IMG/VR virus record: IMGVR_UViG_3300031673_000111
Span: 1 to 45,460 of that record
Origin: a virus
Length of the DNA stretch: 45,460 bases
Direction: 5' to 3' (one strand)
The translations under genes and the position numbers were made by a program. Positions 17,425 through 25,665 of this stretch are shown here, in pieces. How positions within the stretch are numbered: position 1 is the stretch's first letter; every line of letters starts with the position of its first letter. The notes under the pieces are model-generated. The model had not been told where the DNA came from. It saw only the letters and a program-made list of their open reading frames with translations, and did no database searches.

Positions 17425-19176
17425 ATGGCTGGTAAACCTATATTTGAAAATTTAAACGCTTTCCATCAGATTATAACTGGAGACACCAAGGCAGGTGGAG
17501 TTCAAAATGCTGCCAGTAAAGCAGCAGAAACCCTTAAAACAATTAAAACATTTGAGGATTCTTTTTTTGATAGCATACAAGATGCAGCAAAACGATTGAA
17601 GATAGATGGGAATTGTGGCGAAAATTTAATGAATTGGGTAGGGAATCTTCCTTATGCTGGCCCCGTTGTGGGTGGTCTCAATTTTGTAAAAGGTAGCAGT
17701 TTAGATGTACGTGATGGTCTTTCTTATTTGGGTGGTAAATTTTTAACTCCAGAATCAATGGCCGGAAATATTTGTTTTTTTACTAATAAGTGGATGAGTA
17801 TTATAGATTTTTATGTTAACCTTGCATTAAGTTCTGCTGTAATGTTATTCAAACTAATCGATGGTTATAAAACTAGATTAGAAAAAGCCCTAATGGAATT
17901 TATGAATGATGTTAAAGGTTGTTTGGTATCTTCGTTAAGGGAGTTAAAAGAATTAACGGGTGTTAGAAAAGCTACTACATCATTTTTAGATTTTGGTGTG
18001 TTGGAAGAGTTAATGGTTAAGTGTCCCTGTATTGAAGAAATATTGGGTAATATGTTTGGTGGTAAATGCTTTGAGGAAAATAAAGGTAATCCTGCTGCTA
18101 TCGTTAGGTGTTTAGAAAATATCGGAATTGATGCAGTGGGTGCTTTGGATATCACAAATAGATTTTTAGATAAAATTTTAAAAGAAATGGCTAAAGCATT
18201 CAATGAAACTCAAAAATTTCTCAAAAGACAATTGGATAGAATATTAAGACCGTTAAGAAATTTAATAAAACAATATTGTGCTCTTCTTACAAAAAAACTT
18301 GACATGACAACGTTAATTGGAATGGCAAAACGAAATGGTTTTGATTGTTTATTTATTTATTCAATAGAAAAAAGAAGAAATGGTACTGAGTATCCGGGTA
18401 TGAGTATTCTGGATATGATTAAAACATTTAAATTATGGGCAAATTGTTTTGAGCACGTATGTACCTCTTTTTCAGATGACTTAAAAAGAAAAATAAAAGA
18501 TTACAATGAAGGATTAAGACTTAACCCAAAATTTTGGAACGATCCAAATAGCATAGATATATTTCTAGCATGTCTATTTTTCAAGTCAGGTTCTAGTTCC
18601 CCACGTTCCTCTATGATTAGAGAAATATATACCCGCCAAAAACCACTAAACGCTAAAAGTAATATTACTGAAGTATTGGATGTGTACAAAGCATTAGGAA
18701 AAATCACAGCATTTGATGATATTTTTGATGATGAGGTAGAAGAAAAAAATGCAGTAGCCGATGCCGTAGTTAATTCAGATGGATTGGAAGAGAAAACATT
18801 AACGGGAAATGGTGATTTATTATTTAAGAAGAACATAGAAAAATTAATTATTGCAATGACGAAAAATATTGGTAATGCCGCTGGAAGTGATTCATATGAA
18901 GATAAATTTTCTGAATTGACCGAATGGGAATTTGAATTTGTTAAAAGTCAAAACCATCTTGATGCTTTAAATATCGTTAATGAAAAGTTTAAGAACACAA
19001 TCTATTCTACGGAAGAAACGGATTCACGCACCATAGATGAGGAAATCTCACCAGTGCTTCCTTCTTATGAAATAGTTGATGATTATTCTGAGTTAAGATC
19101 TACTCCTAAACCGGAACAAGGTGAAAATGAAACTGACTTGGATTATTATACAAGATGGTTTAATTTACAAACTTAA
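17425..19176 (+). CDS. Unknown tail/baseplate-associated protein
   Basis: 583 aa, no family recognised. It is largely alpha-helical in character with a Cys-rich middle (CPCIEEILGNMFGGKC near 200 and other single cysteines). A hydrophobic helix-rich part lies near 130-150, and the C-terminal 150 residues are acidic. It lies between the spike and the gp4-like gene in the same operon with close spacing, so it is probably a virion component of the hub or tail, perhaps occupying the place of gp28. No membrane segment is convincing. Function not assigned. Confidence 0.45.
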   Translation: MAGKPIFENLNAFHQIITGDTKAGGVQNAASKAAETLKTIKTFEDSFFDSIQDAAKRLKIDGNCGENLMNWVGNLPYAGPVVGGLNFVKGSSLDVRDGLSYLGGKFLTPESMAGNICFFTNKWMSIIDFYVNLALSSAVMLFKLIDGYKTRLEKALMEFMNDVKGCLVSSLRELKELTGVRKATTSFLDFGVLEELMVKCPCIEEILGNMFGGKCFEENKGNPAAIVRCLENIGIDAVGALDITNRFLDKILKEMAKAFNETQKFLKRQLDRILRPLRNLIKQYCALLTKKLDMTTLIGMAKRNGFDCLFIYSIEKRRNGTEYPGMSILDMIKTFKLWANCFEHVCTSFSDDLKRKIKDYNEGLRLNPKFWNDPNSIDIFLACLFFKSGSSSPRSSMIREIYTRQKPLNAKSNITEVLDVYKALGKITAFDDIFDDEVEEKNAVADAVVNSDGLEEKTLTGNGDLLFKKNIEKLIIAMTKNIGNAAGSDSYEDKFSELTEWEFEFVKSQNHLDALNIVNEKFKNTIYSTEETDSRTIDEEISPVLPSYEIVDDYSELRSTPKPEQGENETDLDYYTRWFNLQT

Positions 19177-19183
19177 CAATTGA

Positions 19184-19696
19184 ATGAATTATAAAAAAGA
19201 TACCATTAAAGGTCTATTTCGTCCACAACATCCTGAAAAGTATTTAGGAAATAAATTACCAATTTATAAATCCAGATGGGAAAAAAGAGTATTTTATGCT
19301 ATGGATATCAATCCTTTTATTATGAAATGGGGATATGAGTGTATAGAAATATATTATCACCATCCTATTTTTAATAATTTTACGATTTATTATCCAGATG
19401 TTTTTTGCCACGTTAAAAATGATAGAGGTAAATTCGAAAGATTATTGATTGAAATTAAGCCAGCTAAAATGTGTGTTTTACCAAAGGAGCCTAAGTATCC
19501 GAAAAACAGGACTGTTAAATCATTGGAAAGATATCAGCGTTCAGTAAAACGATATCAATGTGGTTGTAGGGATTATGTGGTAAATGTGGCTAAATGGGAA
19601 GCAGCACAAAAATGGTGCTTAAAACATGGAGTAACGTGGCGTATATTGAACGAAGACAATGTGAAAGGGTTATTTGATCAGAAAAATAGGATGTAA
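19184..19696 (+). CDS. Head-completion nuclease, T4 gp4-like
   Basis: 170 aa. YKSRWEKRVFYAMDINPFIMKWG (28 onward), YYPDVFCHV and LLIEIKPAKMC form the D-x(n)-E-x-K core of the restriction-endonuclease-like/TnsA-like fold used by T4 gp4. AKWEAAQKWCLKHGVTWRIL near the C-terminus is also characteristic. The catalytic residues would be the D of PDVF and the E and K of EIK. In T4-like phages gp4 (gp50) completes the filled head before tail joining. Its position at the end of the tail cluster fits. Confidence 0.75.
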   Translation: MNYKKDTIKGLFRPQHPEKYLGNKLPIYKSRWEKRVFYAMDINPFIMKWGYECIEIYYHHPIFNNFTIYYPDVFCHVKNDRGKFERLLIEIKPAKMCVLPKEPKYPKNRTVKSLERYQRSVKRYQCGCRDYVVNVAKWEAAQKWCLKHGVTWRILNEDNVKGLFDQKNRM

Positions 19697-19699
19697 ATT

Positions 19700-20122
19700 A
19701 TGGGATGCTGCGAAGATATACCGATAGACGATGTTTATATTCCTTTGAGTACAAGGTTAGTGGATTATGGCACTGATTCATATGGTGAACAATTATTGAA
19801 TAAATTCCCACATACCCATATGTGGATTTTTTCTTTTTACAAAGATGAAGAATTATGTATTGATTGTGAACAGAAATTTGCTGATATGGCGGGATGGTTT
19901 ACTAAATATGGATTATTAGAGGATTCCTTGAAAAATGTTAAGTGGGTAGTTGATGATGATGTTGACAATAATTTGATATTAAAGGATTTGGCCATACAAA
20001 AAACCCCATTACATCTATTTTCTGATGAACATGGTAAAATAATTGATGTAGTTTTTGGTTTTCCTTCTCCGCAGTGGTTAGAAAAACATATCTTACCATT
20101 AATACGAAACGATGTTATTTAA
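19700..20122 (+). CDS. Thioredoxin-like protein with CxxC
   Basis: 140 aa. MWIFSFYKDEELCIDCEQKF holds a C-I-D-C redox motif after a hydrophobic strand, and KTPLHLF later supplies the cis-proline strand of the thioredoxin fold. VFGFPSPQWLEKHI forms the final helix. There is no signal peptide, so it would be cytoplasmic. It sits four bases after the gp4-like gene and before the UGM-like gene, in the structural operon rather than beside a ribonucleotide reductase. It may therefore help fold Cys-containing virion proteins (the 17425 gene is Cys-rich) instead of feeding nucleotide reduction. That role is inference. Confidence 0.6.
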   Translation: MGCCEDIPIDDVYIPLSTRLVDYGTDSYGEQLLNKFPHTHMWIFSFYKDEELCIDCEQKFADMAGWFTKYGLLEDSLKNVKWVVDDDVDNNLILKDLAIQKTPLHLFSDEHGKIIDVVFGFPSPQWLEKHILPLIRNDVI

Positions 20123-20125
20123 TTT

Positions 20126-21157
20126 ATGAAAAGACCCATATTTGCACTTATTGGCTATTCCCTTGATTCTGTCATGTGGGCGAGGGAAATAGCTCTGTCC
20201 GGTGAAAAGGTTTATTACATTAAAACTGGTAAACTAGGATATCCTTTAGATGACATAAGGGATTATATTTCATATGAAGATGTTTTAAAGATTAAGACTC
20301 TTCAAATTAATCCACTATTTAAAAGAATGCACAATTCCTCTTATGTATTTTTACCGTATGAACAATTGAAGTTTGTAAATAACCGTAACGGATTGATCAG
20401 TTATCCTTTAAATGAAAATAGTTTTGAATCAGCAGAAGAGTGGGAACAAATAGAGGTTTGTTTATCTAAAATTAACAAATTCAGGGATGAATTAGAAAAA
20501 GCAAATAATTTTTTAAACATATATAAAAAGTTCTTCCCTAAATGGTTATATGATTGCCTTTTGAAATACATGGGTGTCAATAAATGGGGCGGTTTTAGAC
20601 AATCAAAATTTACAAAAGCAGCTCTTGCTAAAGAGATTAATTTATCCTGTTTAGATGGGACTACAACTGGTTCAATTTTCAGACCGGAAGTAGGATATGA
20701 AAAATTATGTGATATGATGTTGGAGCACGAGAATATAAAAACTTTTGATATGAGTATAGTTGATCTGAAAAAATTTATAATCCAACGACATAAAAACATG
20801 GAAGTTGTTTTGATGGATAATAGGGTAGATTACATTTGCAATTATACTTGTGATAATTTTGATAGGGTTAAGTTTACAGGTGAACGTATTAAGGATTTGC
20901 ATTTGGAAGAATTCATGGATATAAGTGAAGGAATCGTTCTAACACCGATGAAGGATTATTTTTGTATAACAAATGAAGAAGGCAGGGTCATAAAAGTAAA
21001 GGCAACCAAGATAGAAGATTTTAATTATATAGAACAATCTGACATTTCTCCTACTAATTATAATAAGAAATTGTACAACGAGTATAAAAAAATGATAAAT
21101 TTATATTCTGGAAAAACGCTTAATTTAGACCCCGTTGTTGTAACAACCATAAAATAG
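20126..21157 (+). CDS. UDP-galactopyranose-mutase-like protein with altered nucleotide-binding loop
   Basis: 343 aa. The N-terminus ALIGYSLDSVMWAREIALSG follows the beta-alpha-beta layout of UDP-galactopyranose mutase, but the flavin-binding G-x-G-x-x-G reads G-Y-S-L-D-S. The middle (PKWLYDCLLKYMGVNKWGGF) and IFRPEVGYEKLCDMMLEHENI around residues 190-211 resemble the UGM substrate-domain block with P-x-x-G-Y. It could be a diverged, possibly non-enzymatic relative, or an enzyme making galactofuranose for the phage glycan. It closes the + strand structural operon. Confidence 0.45.
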   Translation: MKRPIFALIGYSLDSVMWAREIALSGEKVYYIKTGKLGYPLDDIRDYISYEDVLKIKTLQINPLFKRMHNSSYVFLPYEQLKFVNNRNGLISYPLNENSFESAEEWEQIEVCLSKINKFRDELEKANNFLNIYKKFFPKWLYDCLLKYMGVNKWGGFRQSKFTKAALAKEINLSCLDGTTTGSIFRPEVGYEKLCDMMLEHENIKTFDMSIVDLKKFIIQRHKNMEVVLMDNRVDYICNYTCDNFDRVKFTGERIKDLHLEEFMDISEGIVLTPMKDYFCITNEEGRVIKVKATKIEDFNYIEQSDISPTNYNKKLYNEYKKMINLYSGKTLNLDPVVVTTIK

Positions 21158-21234
21158 TGGCTAAAACCCATAAAAAGCATAAAAACCATAGAAATAGGCG
21201 TTGACAATAAGCTGTAATTTTATATTTTATAATT
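21158..21234 (+). promoter_or_regulatory. Intergenic spacer with repeats and candidate promoter
   Basis: After the UGM-like gene there is a short run of imperfect repeats of CCATAAAA/GCATAAAA. TTGACA follows at 21201-21206, and then TTTTATATTTTATAATT ends right at the ATG at 21235. TATTTT at 21223-21228 lies 16 bases after TTGACA. No terminator hairpin is visible. Confidence 0.35.
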
Positions 21235-21387
21235 ATGGAATCAAACGGAGAAGATAAGATGGATAAAGCAAATAAAAAACAGCAAGAACAACGCCCCCCA
21301 AAAGATTGGACTCCGGGATGTGCTGAAGAAAAAGACTACAAAAAATGGCGCAGAAAAAAGCTGTTAACTGATAGCAAGTATCTATAA
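21235..21387 (+). CDS. Small basic hypothetical protein
   Basis: 50 aa (MESNGEDKMDKANKK...), Lys/Gln-rich with KDWTPGCAEEKDYKKWRRKK. Two starts are possible. The ATG at 21235 touches a TATA-like promoter element with no ribosome site, as in other genes here. The ATG at 21259 has GGAG eight bases upstream and would give 42 residues. No family recognised. It precedes another very small gene, and together they face the convergent GT2 gene. Confidence 0.5.
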   Translation: MESNGEDKMDKANKKQQEQRPPKDWTPGCAEEKDYKKWRRKKLLTDSKYL

Positions 21388-21398
21388 TATAGACACCA

Positions 21399-21494
21399 AT
21401 GAAACATACGAAAGAAACGAAAGAACAGGCCATCGGGATATTAATAGGTGCCGTGGTTGTTTGGGGAATGCTTGTTTATTATTTAGTTAAGTAA
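21399..21494 (+). CDS. Very small membrane protein
   Basis: 31 aa: a charged N-terminus (MKHTKETKEQ) and then one hydrophobic segment, AIGILIGAVVVWGMLVYYLV, ending in Lys. This is a single-span membrane peptide with N-terminus probably inside or outside by charge. Such peptides can be holin/antiholin-like or superinfection factors; nothing specific can be said. It overlaps the convergent GT2 gene by eight bases. No strong Shine-Dalgarno site is seen, so it may also be spurious. Confidence 0.4.
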   Translation: MKHTKETKEQAIGILIGAVVVWGMLVYYLVK

Positions 21495-22344
21495 CAAAAA
21501 AATCGATTTCCATAGGATTAAGCATAATTTTTTTACTCAGCTTTTCCATTTCATTGTTAAGAAATTTCATGTGTTCTAAGTTGTATTTTTCCGGTGGTCG
21601 TGGGTGATCTATGTGTTCAATACCTGATGATTTTTCTCCGATGGTGGTTATAAAAACTCTACAGTAATGAGATTGGATTCCTAGAAAAGCATCTTCACCA
21701 CCCCATTTTCCAACGAACTCACTTGAAAAAACTTCATCCCTAAAGTAATATTTTTTGTTGAATTTTTTTATTAATTTAATGGCTGGTAAATTCATGGCCA
21801 TGTTACAGCTCCAAACAATTAAAGATTGCTTCAACAGTTGTGGATTATTGATTAAGGTTCCCTTTTCACGAAACAAATTCAAATTAAGTAATTCTGGAAC
21901 GTGTTCTCTTCTGTCCTGCCATTTGTAAATTGCTTCACGTCTGCGCCCGACACTTAAAACAGGGATATGATGATTTAATTTTTTGAGATGTGATTGTATG
22001 AGATTCTTTTGTGGGATGCAATCACCATCTATGAATATAAAGTTATCGCATCCTTCACTGAGAGCATTTGCTATTCCCGAATTGCGAATGTAAGGTGTTA
22101 AGAAAGGATTGTTTGTTGATCTGAACTCTATATTCTTGGGTATTTTGTTAACATATTTGATCACTATATTTAAATTTAGTTTGGAAATTTGTTTTAAATA
22201 TTGTTCAATTGTTTCATCATCTTCTGGTCTATCAACCATTAAATAAATAACGGATGGCTTAATGCTTTGTAATTCAATTGCTTTGAAAATCCTTGGCAAG
22301 TATTTTGATTGATTATATGATGGGATTATTAATGCTGTCTTCAT
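21487..22344 (-). CDS. Glycosyltransferase family 2
   Basis: 285 aa. It opens with TALIIPSYNQSKYLPRIFKA, the GT2 nucleotide-binding strand and loop. NFIFIDGDCIPQ supplies the D-x-D metal site (around 104-106), and FVGKWGGEDAFLGIQ supplies the E-D catalytic-base block (around 218-220). MAMNLPAI precedes it as in galactosyl/GalNAc-type GT2 enzymes. No membrane helices, so it is a soluble transferase. The start codon lies directly after ATTTATATTTTTATTA with no Shine-Dalgarno site, so it may be leaderless. It is isolated on the minus strand between the tail operon and tube-like genes. Confidence 0.8.
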   Translation of the reverse strand: MKTALIIPSYNQSKYLPRIFKAIELQSIKPSVIYLMVDRPEDDETIEQYLKQISKLNLNIVIKYVNKIPKNIEFRSTNNPFLTPYIRNSGIANALSEGCDNFIFIDGDCIPQKNLIQSHLKKLNHHIPVLSVGRRREAIYKWQDRREHVPELLNLNLFREKGTLINNPQLLKQSLIVWSCNMAMNLPAIKLIKKFNKKYYFRDEVFSSEFVGKWGGEDAFLGIQSHYCRVFITTIGEKSSGIEHIDHPRPPEKYNLEHMKFLNNEMEKLSKKIMLNPMEIDFFVT

Positions 22345-22385
22345 TAATAAAAATATAAATGATTTTTACCAAAAACCGAAATTAG

Positions 22386-23360
22386 TTAAACATCTTTTGG
22401 GAAATATTGATTTGATGAGGTTATTAATTCTTCTTTAGTTAATTCAAATACTGTTTTAAGTGGTTCATTTTTATTAGCTTCGGTTTTTGTTATACGTGTT
22501 GCATACTCACCCCCAACAGATATTCCACCGTTATCTGTATTTTCATTTTCTACTTTAAGAAATTGCCTTCCGCTTGTATTATCTCTCAACCCTTTAAATT
22601 CACTAATTGTTTTAAATGAACTTTGAAATAAGTTGGGTGCTTCAAACGTTACATTATATTCTAATTTTTTAGTTGGTATGGTTTGCGAAAGGGATATTTC
22701 GGATATACCAAGTGGAACTATTGAATTAAATTCAAACACCTGTAAAGGAACGTTGCTAGATTCGTCTACACTTAAATAAGAGTTATCACCCGATTTTTCG
22801 ATTTTTGTTACCACGTCATTGCCTAATACAATTATATACATTCCCAATTTTTGAAAAGAACTTCTTGGTCTTAATGCTTTTGGATAAAAGAATCTATTTT
22901 GAATCGCATTAAAAAAATGATACATTGTCATTGTTCGATTTTCTACTATGTCGATTTTAATTTTTCCCGTATTCGTGTGTTTTTTGATTAAGGGATAATT
23001 TATGTTTTTAACTGAATCAATATTAACATCACTAACAGTTTCAGCTTGTACATTTGGAATGGATACATTTACAGCAGTCCATTTAAGTTCCACTTCATAT
23101 TTATCACTGGACGCATGAGTGGTTAAGAATTGGGCCAAGTGTTTGTTATATAATTCTTTATTCCCAATCATTTTGTTATATACAGCTTCGTTGGTGATAG
23201 TTGCATCTCTTCCCATTTTATCTAATGCTTCTTTAACATTTATTCCATAAAAACCAACCAAGTATTTGTTAATAGGGAGTACGCTGGCATTATCATAAAA
23301 GAACTTAACACGTTCTCTCATGTTTTTATTATAATCAGATAGTTCGTGTGGACTTGACAT
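22386..23360 (-). CDS. Tail-tube-like structural protein (large)
   Basis: 324 aa, transcribed after the 208-aa gene with a two-base gap. The C-terminal half has ENRTMTMYHFFNAIQNRFFY, FEFNSIVPLGISEISLSQ and KKLEYNVTFEAPNLFQSSFK, a strand pattern like gp19-type tail-tube domains, where the last long strand reads 'Y-x-V-x-F'. The N-terminal 100 residues are helical. It is probably a virion tail or tube-related protein, paralogous in fold to its neighbour. The relationship is read from pattern only. Confidence 0.45.
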   Translation of the reverse strand: MSSPHELSDYNKNMRERVKFFYDNASVLPINKYLVGFYGINVKEALDKMGRDATITNEAVYNKMIGNKELYNKHLAQFLTTHASSDKYEVELKWTAVNVSIPNVQAETVSDVNIDSVKNINYPLIKKHTNTGKIKIDIVENRTMTMYHFFNAIQNRFFYPKALRPRSSFQKLGMYIIVLGNDVVTKIEKSGDNSYLSVDESSNVPLQVFEFNSIVPLGISEISLSQTIPTKKLEYNVTFEAPNLFQSSFKTISEFKGLRDNTSGRQFLKVENENTDNGGISVGGEYATRITKTEANKNEPLKTVFELTKEELITSSNQYFPKDV

Positions 23361-23362
23361 AA

Positions 23363-23989
23363 TTAATCTACTACTCCTATTGGCGGTACGATATCTTCAC
23401 TTGGTGGAAGTTCTCGAATTATTTCTCTGGTAGTGTAAACAAAACTTACAGAAAATGTTACAGGATCTGGGTTACCAAAATTCAATTTTAAACTGTCTAG
23501 TCTGATGGGTTTACACCTTCCAAATCTTACGGTTTGATGCTTTTGAAATGAATCATCTGCCATTATAATATCAATTCTGGGTATATACATTACCCTGTTT
23601 CTATATCTACGGTCATTTCCATATACCCTATGATTGGTATCCATTATAGGAAAACCATTTGTCATCCCGCTTTGGATGGTTTCCATATATCGGTGCAATG
23701 CCCAATAATTTTCTTGCCTACCATCACAAATCATATCTATTGATAACACCTTATCGTAATATGCGTTGTCTTCTGTAATTGGAATATGAACTAATCCTTT
23801 ATAACTACCATCTATTGCATATTTTAATTCCAGCTCTGGGGCGATAAATGCTTTTATATTAGCATTAATAGTTTCTGAAGGAGGGGCATTCTCTTGCTCA
23901 TAGGAAACTGGCATTAACCCAATAACACATCTGGCAGTACCTTGATGTAGTCTATTTGGATTATGATCTAAAAAAGGCCCATCTGTCAT
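23363..23989 (-). CDS. Tail-tube-like structural protein (gp19-like fold)
   Basis: 208 aa. PIRLDSLKLNFGNPDPVTFSVSFVYTTREI near the C-terminus is the pattern with which T4 gp19-like tube proteins end (a loop of the form L-x-x-x-x-x-x-x-F-x-V-x-F-x-Y). WALHRYMETIQSGM in the middle is the usual tube helix. It precedes the larger tube-like protein. Either could be the tail tube or a tube-like baseplate component; no sheath gene is seen in the window. Confidence 0.5.
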   Translation of the reverse strand: MTDGPFLDHNPNRLHQGTARCVIGLMPVSYEQENAPPSETINANIKAFIAPELELKYAIDGSYKGLVHIPITEDNAYYDKVLSIDMICDGRQENYWALHRYMETIQSGMTNGFPIMDTNHRVYGNDRRYRNRVMYIPRIDIIMADDSFQKHQTVRFGRCKPIRLDSLKLNFGNPDPVTFSVSFVYTTREIIRELPPSEDIVPPIGVVD

Positions 23990-23991
23990 AA

Positions 23992-24681
23992 TTATAACCC
24001 TATGTAATATTCTTCACCCGTTCTGGAAGTGAAATATATTTCATCTATTTCATCTTCTAAATCTTTGAAAAAATCATTGTTAACTAAATCTTTACAGCAT
24101 CCTTTTTTAATATATGCCAGCGTGGCATGCGGTGTGTATTTATCAAATTTGTCACTGTGTTCCATGTTATCTGATAGTATTTTATTTAGTTCTTTTAATT
24201 TGTCGCCGGATATGTCTATTTTAAGAACATCAAAATTTGGATTTTCTTCAAATTTTGTTACATCGCCAAGTTTTATTTTTATCTTACCAAATCCTTTGCT
24301 TAGTTTTTTTACTTCATCGGGTGTTGTATCATGTAATCCATATTTAATTGTTACATGTGGCATATCTTCTAGTCCTTCAATTCCTTCATCTTCGCTAACA
24401 TATAAGGAATCTTTTGGAATCATTTTTTTAGCCCAATGTCTTAAAATAGGTGCCATGCTTTCAGGTAGATTCAACATTGCACAACTATAATTATAAAGAA
24501 ATTTTTTATCCTTTTTACTCACACTTTCTCCTATCCCCCCGCCATTGCTACCGCCATCACCTACGGGGTTTCCAAAACCAACTCCATGGTCGCCTATATT
24601 TTTTCCGGTATGCCCTACAACCCAATCTTTTTTTCTTTTCTTGGGTCTATAAGGAAACGGTATTTTTGGAATTTCTTTCAT
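23992..24681 (-). CDS. 2H phosphoesterase (2'-5' RNA ligase-like) with Gly-rich N-terminal extension
   Basis: 229 aa from the ATG at 24681; an upstream in-frame start would run through the promoter. Both H-x-T motifs are clear: HVTIKYGL (about 117) and HATLAYIKKG (about 193), spaced as in 2H phosphoesterases. These enzymes hydrolyse 2',5' or 2',3'-cyclic phosphodiesters; phage members can destroy cyclic-oligonucleotide or 2-5A-type alarm signals or repair RNA ends. The first ~60 residues are Gly-rich and charged (GDHGVGFGNPVGDGG), unlike the family. No Shine-Dalgarno site; a TTTATAAACTATAA box lies just upstream. Confidence 0.75.
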   Translation of the reverse strand: MKEIPKIPFPYRPKKRKKDWVVGHTGKNIGDHGVGFGNPVGDGGSNGGGIGESVSKKDKKFLYNYSCAMLNLPESMAPILRHWAKKMIPKDSLYVSEDEGIEGLEDMPHVTIKYGLHDTTPDEVKKLSKGFGKIKIKLGDVTKFEENPNFDVLKIDISGDKLKELNKILSDNMEHSDKFDKYTPHATLAYIKKGCCKDLVNNDFFKDLEDEIDEIYFTSRTGEEYYIGL

Positions 24682-24726
24682 ATGATTATAGTTTATAAAC
24701 AAATATATATTGAACAGGAGTTTAAA
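24682..24726. promoter_or_regulatory. Divergent promoter region
   Basis: A perfect palindrome GTTTATAAAC (24691-24700) lies between divergent starts. Minus-strand reading gives GTTTATAAACTATAATCAT directly against the ATG of the 2H gene (apparently leaderless). Plus-strand reading gives the same box, then AACAGGAG and the ATG at 24727. One palindromic box may serve both directions. Confidence 0.5.
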
Positions 24727-24903
24727 ATGACAGAAGATCAATGCAACGTCCCTAAAGTGCTAAGAGATGGCACTACAAGGCAAGATCCCTTTGAAACGCA
24801 GGGTGGTAAGTATAGTCCACAAAAAACGGGTGGTTGGCGACCAAATGAAGGGGATACGCATGGAGATCAGGTATTAGAAGTACCTGATTGCACAGATAAT
24901 TGA
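24727..24903 (+). CDS. Small hydrophilic hypothetical protein
   Basis: 58 aa with an ideal AGGAG six bases before the ATG. It is Asp/Gly/Gln-rich (DGTTRQDPFETQGGKYSPQK, GGWRPNEGDTHGDQ) and probably disordered. No family recognised. It begins at the divergent promoter shared with the 2H phosphoesterase and overlaps the 3' end of the convergent GT9-like gene by 30 bases. Confidence 0.6.
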   Translation: MTEDQCNVPKVLRDGTTRQDPFETQGGKYSPQKTGGWRPNEGDTHGDQVLEVPDCTDN

Positions 24904-25665
24904 TTCAAATATTTCTTCAACTGAAGGGTTAGTTTTTACAAAAAATTTTACCTGTGTTTTAAATGGATTGGTTGTTCGTCTATACATATCTTTGATAGAA
25001 TTACTTTCACCCCAAATCACATGAGGACAACCACAGAACGATGCAAAATGACCGACTCCACTGGATTGACCTACAAAAAGCTTTGAAGAATGTAATATGT
25101 CAGCTAATTTTTTTAGGGGAATATTCATTAAATTATCAACCATTTCGACATTGAGAGATTCTTCGGTTGTACCAACACATGCTATTTTTAGATTTTCTTT
25201 TTTTAATTTTTTGATTAATTTTAACCACTTATGTAAATCCCAATTACGATATTTACAAAATTCTCTATTTCTTATATGTAGAACAACATCATAGCATTGG
25301 TTTATTTTTCTACCATATTTGATAAATTTTTGGTCATGAAAGTGTGATGTTAGTTTTTTCAACCTAGATGGGTGAAAATAAAAATGATCGTTGTATTTAT
25401 TTTTAATTGATTTATTCAGTTTTACTATTTTGCCTTTGTAAAGCGAGTAATTTGCAAATTTTCCTTCGCCTTCAACAAAAATAAATTCATCTGCAAAATC
25501 TTCATATAAAAAGGTTCTGTTTGCTTTTGCAGCTATTACAACGTGTTTTGGTTTGTATTGATGTACGATTGATCTTAATATTCCCTGCCAACAAAAAATT
25601 TCCCAACCAAATTCACCTAACCATGGGCCAGCAAGTAATTTTTTACCTTCGTATAATCCTGTTAT
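24874..25665 (-). CDS. Glycosyltransferase family 9-like, no canonical start codon
   Basis: About 263 aa. The C-terminal half (LKIACVGTTEES, SSKLFVGQSSGVGHFASFCG, PHVIWG) matches the GT9/heptosyltransferase-like nucleotide-binding domain. The conserved N-terminal start LLAGPWLGEFGWEIFCWQG lies upstream of a TTG at 25362, so the gene must begin near 25665. No ATG, GTG or TTG exists in that frame between its upstream stop (25684-25686) and 25362. Translation must start at ATA/ATT or arrive by a -1 slip on the A6 run that ends the upstream gene (25665-25670). The boundary given is where the -1 reading would enter. Confidence 0.6.
   Translation of the reverse strand: MTGLYEGKKLLAGPWLGEFGWEIFCWQGILRSIVHQYKPKHVVIAAKANRTFLYEDFADEFIFVEGEGKFANYSLYKGKIVKLNKSIKNKYNDHFYFHPSRLKKLTSHFHDQKFIKYGRKINQCYDVVLHIRNREFCKYRNWDLHKWLKLIKKLKKENLKIACVGTTEESLNVEMVDNLMNIPLKKLADILHSSKLFVGQSSGVGHFASFCGCPHVIWGESNSIKDMYRRTTNPFKTQVKFFVKTNPSVEEIFESIICAIRYF

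Noticed and set aside
24029-24490. Plus-strand open frame of 153 codons
   Set aside because: Antisense to the 2H phosphoesterase, whose H-x-T motifs are clearly the real coding sense.
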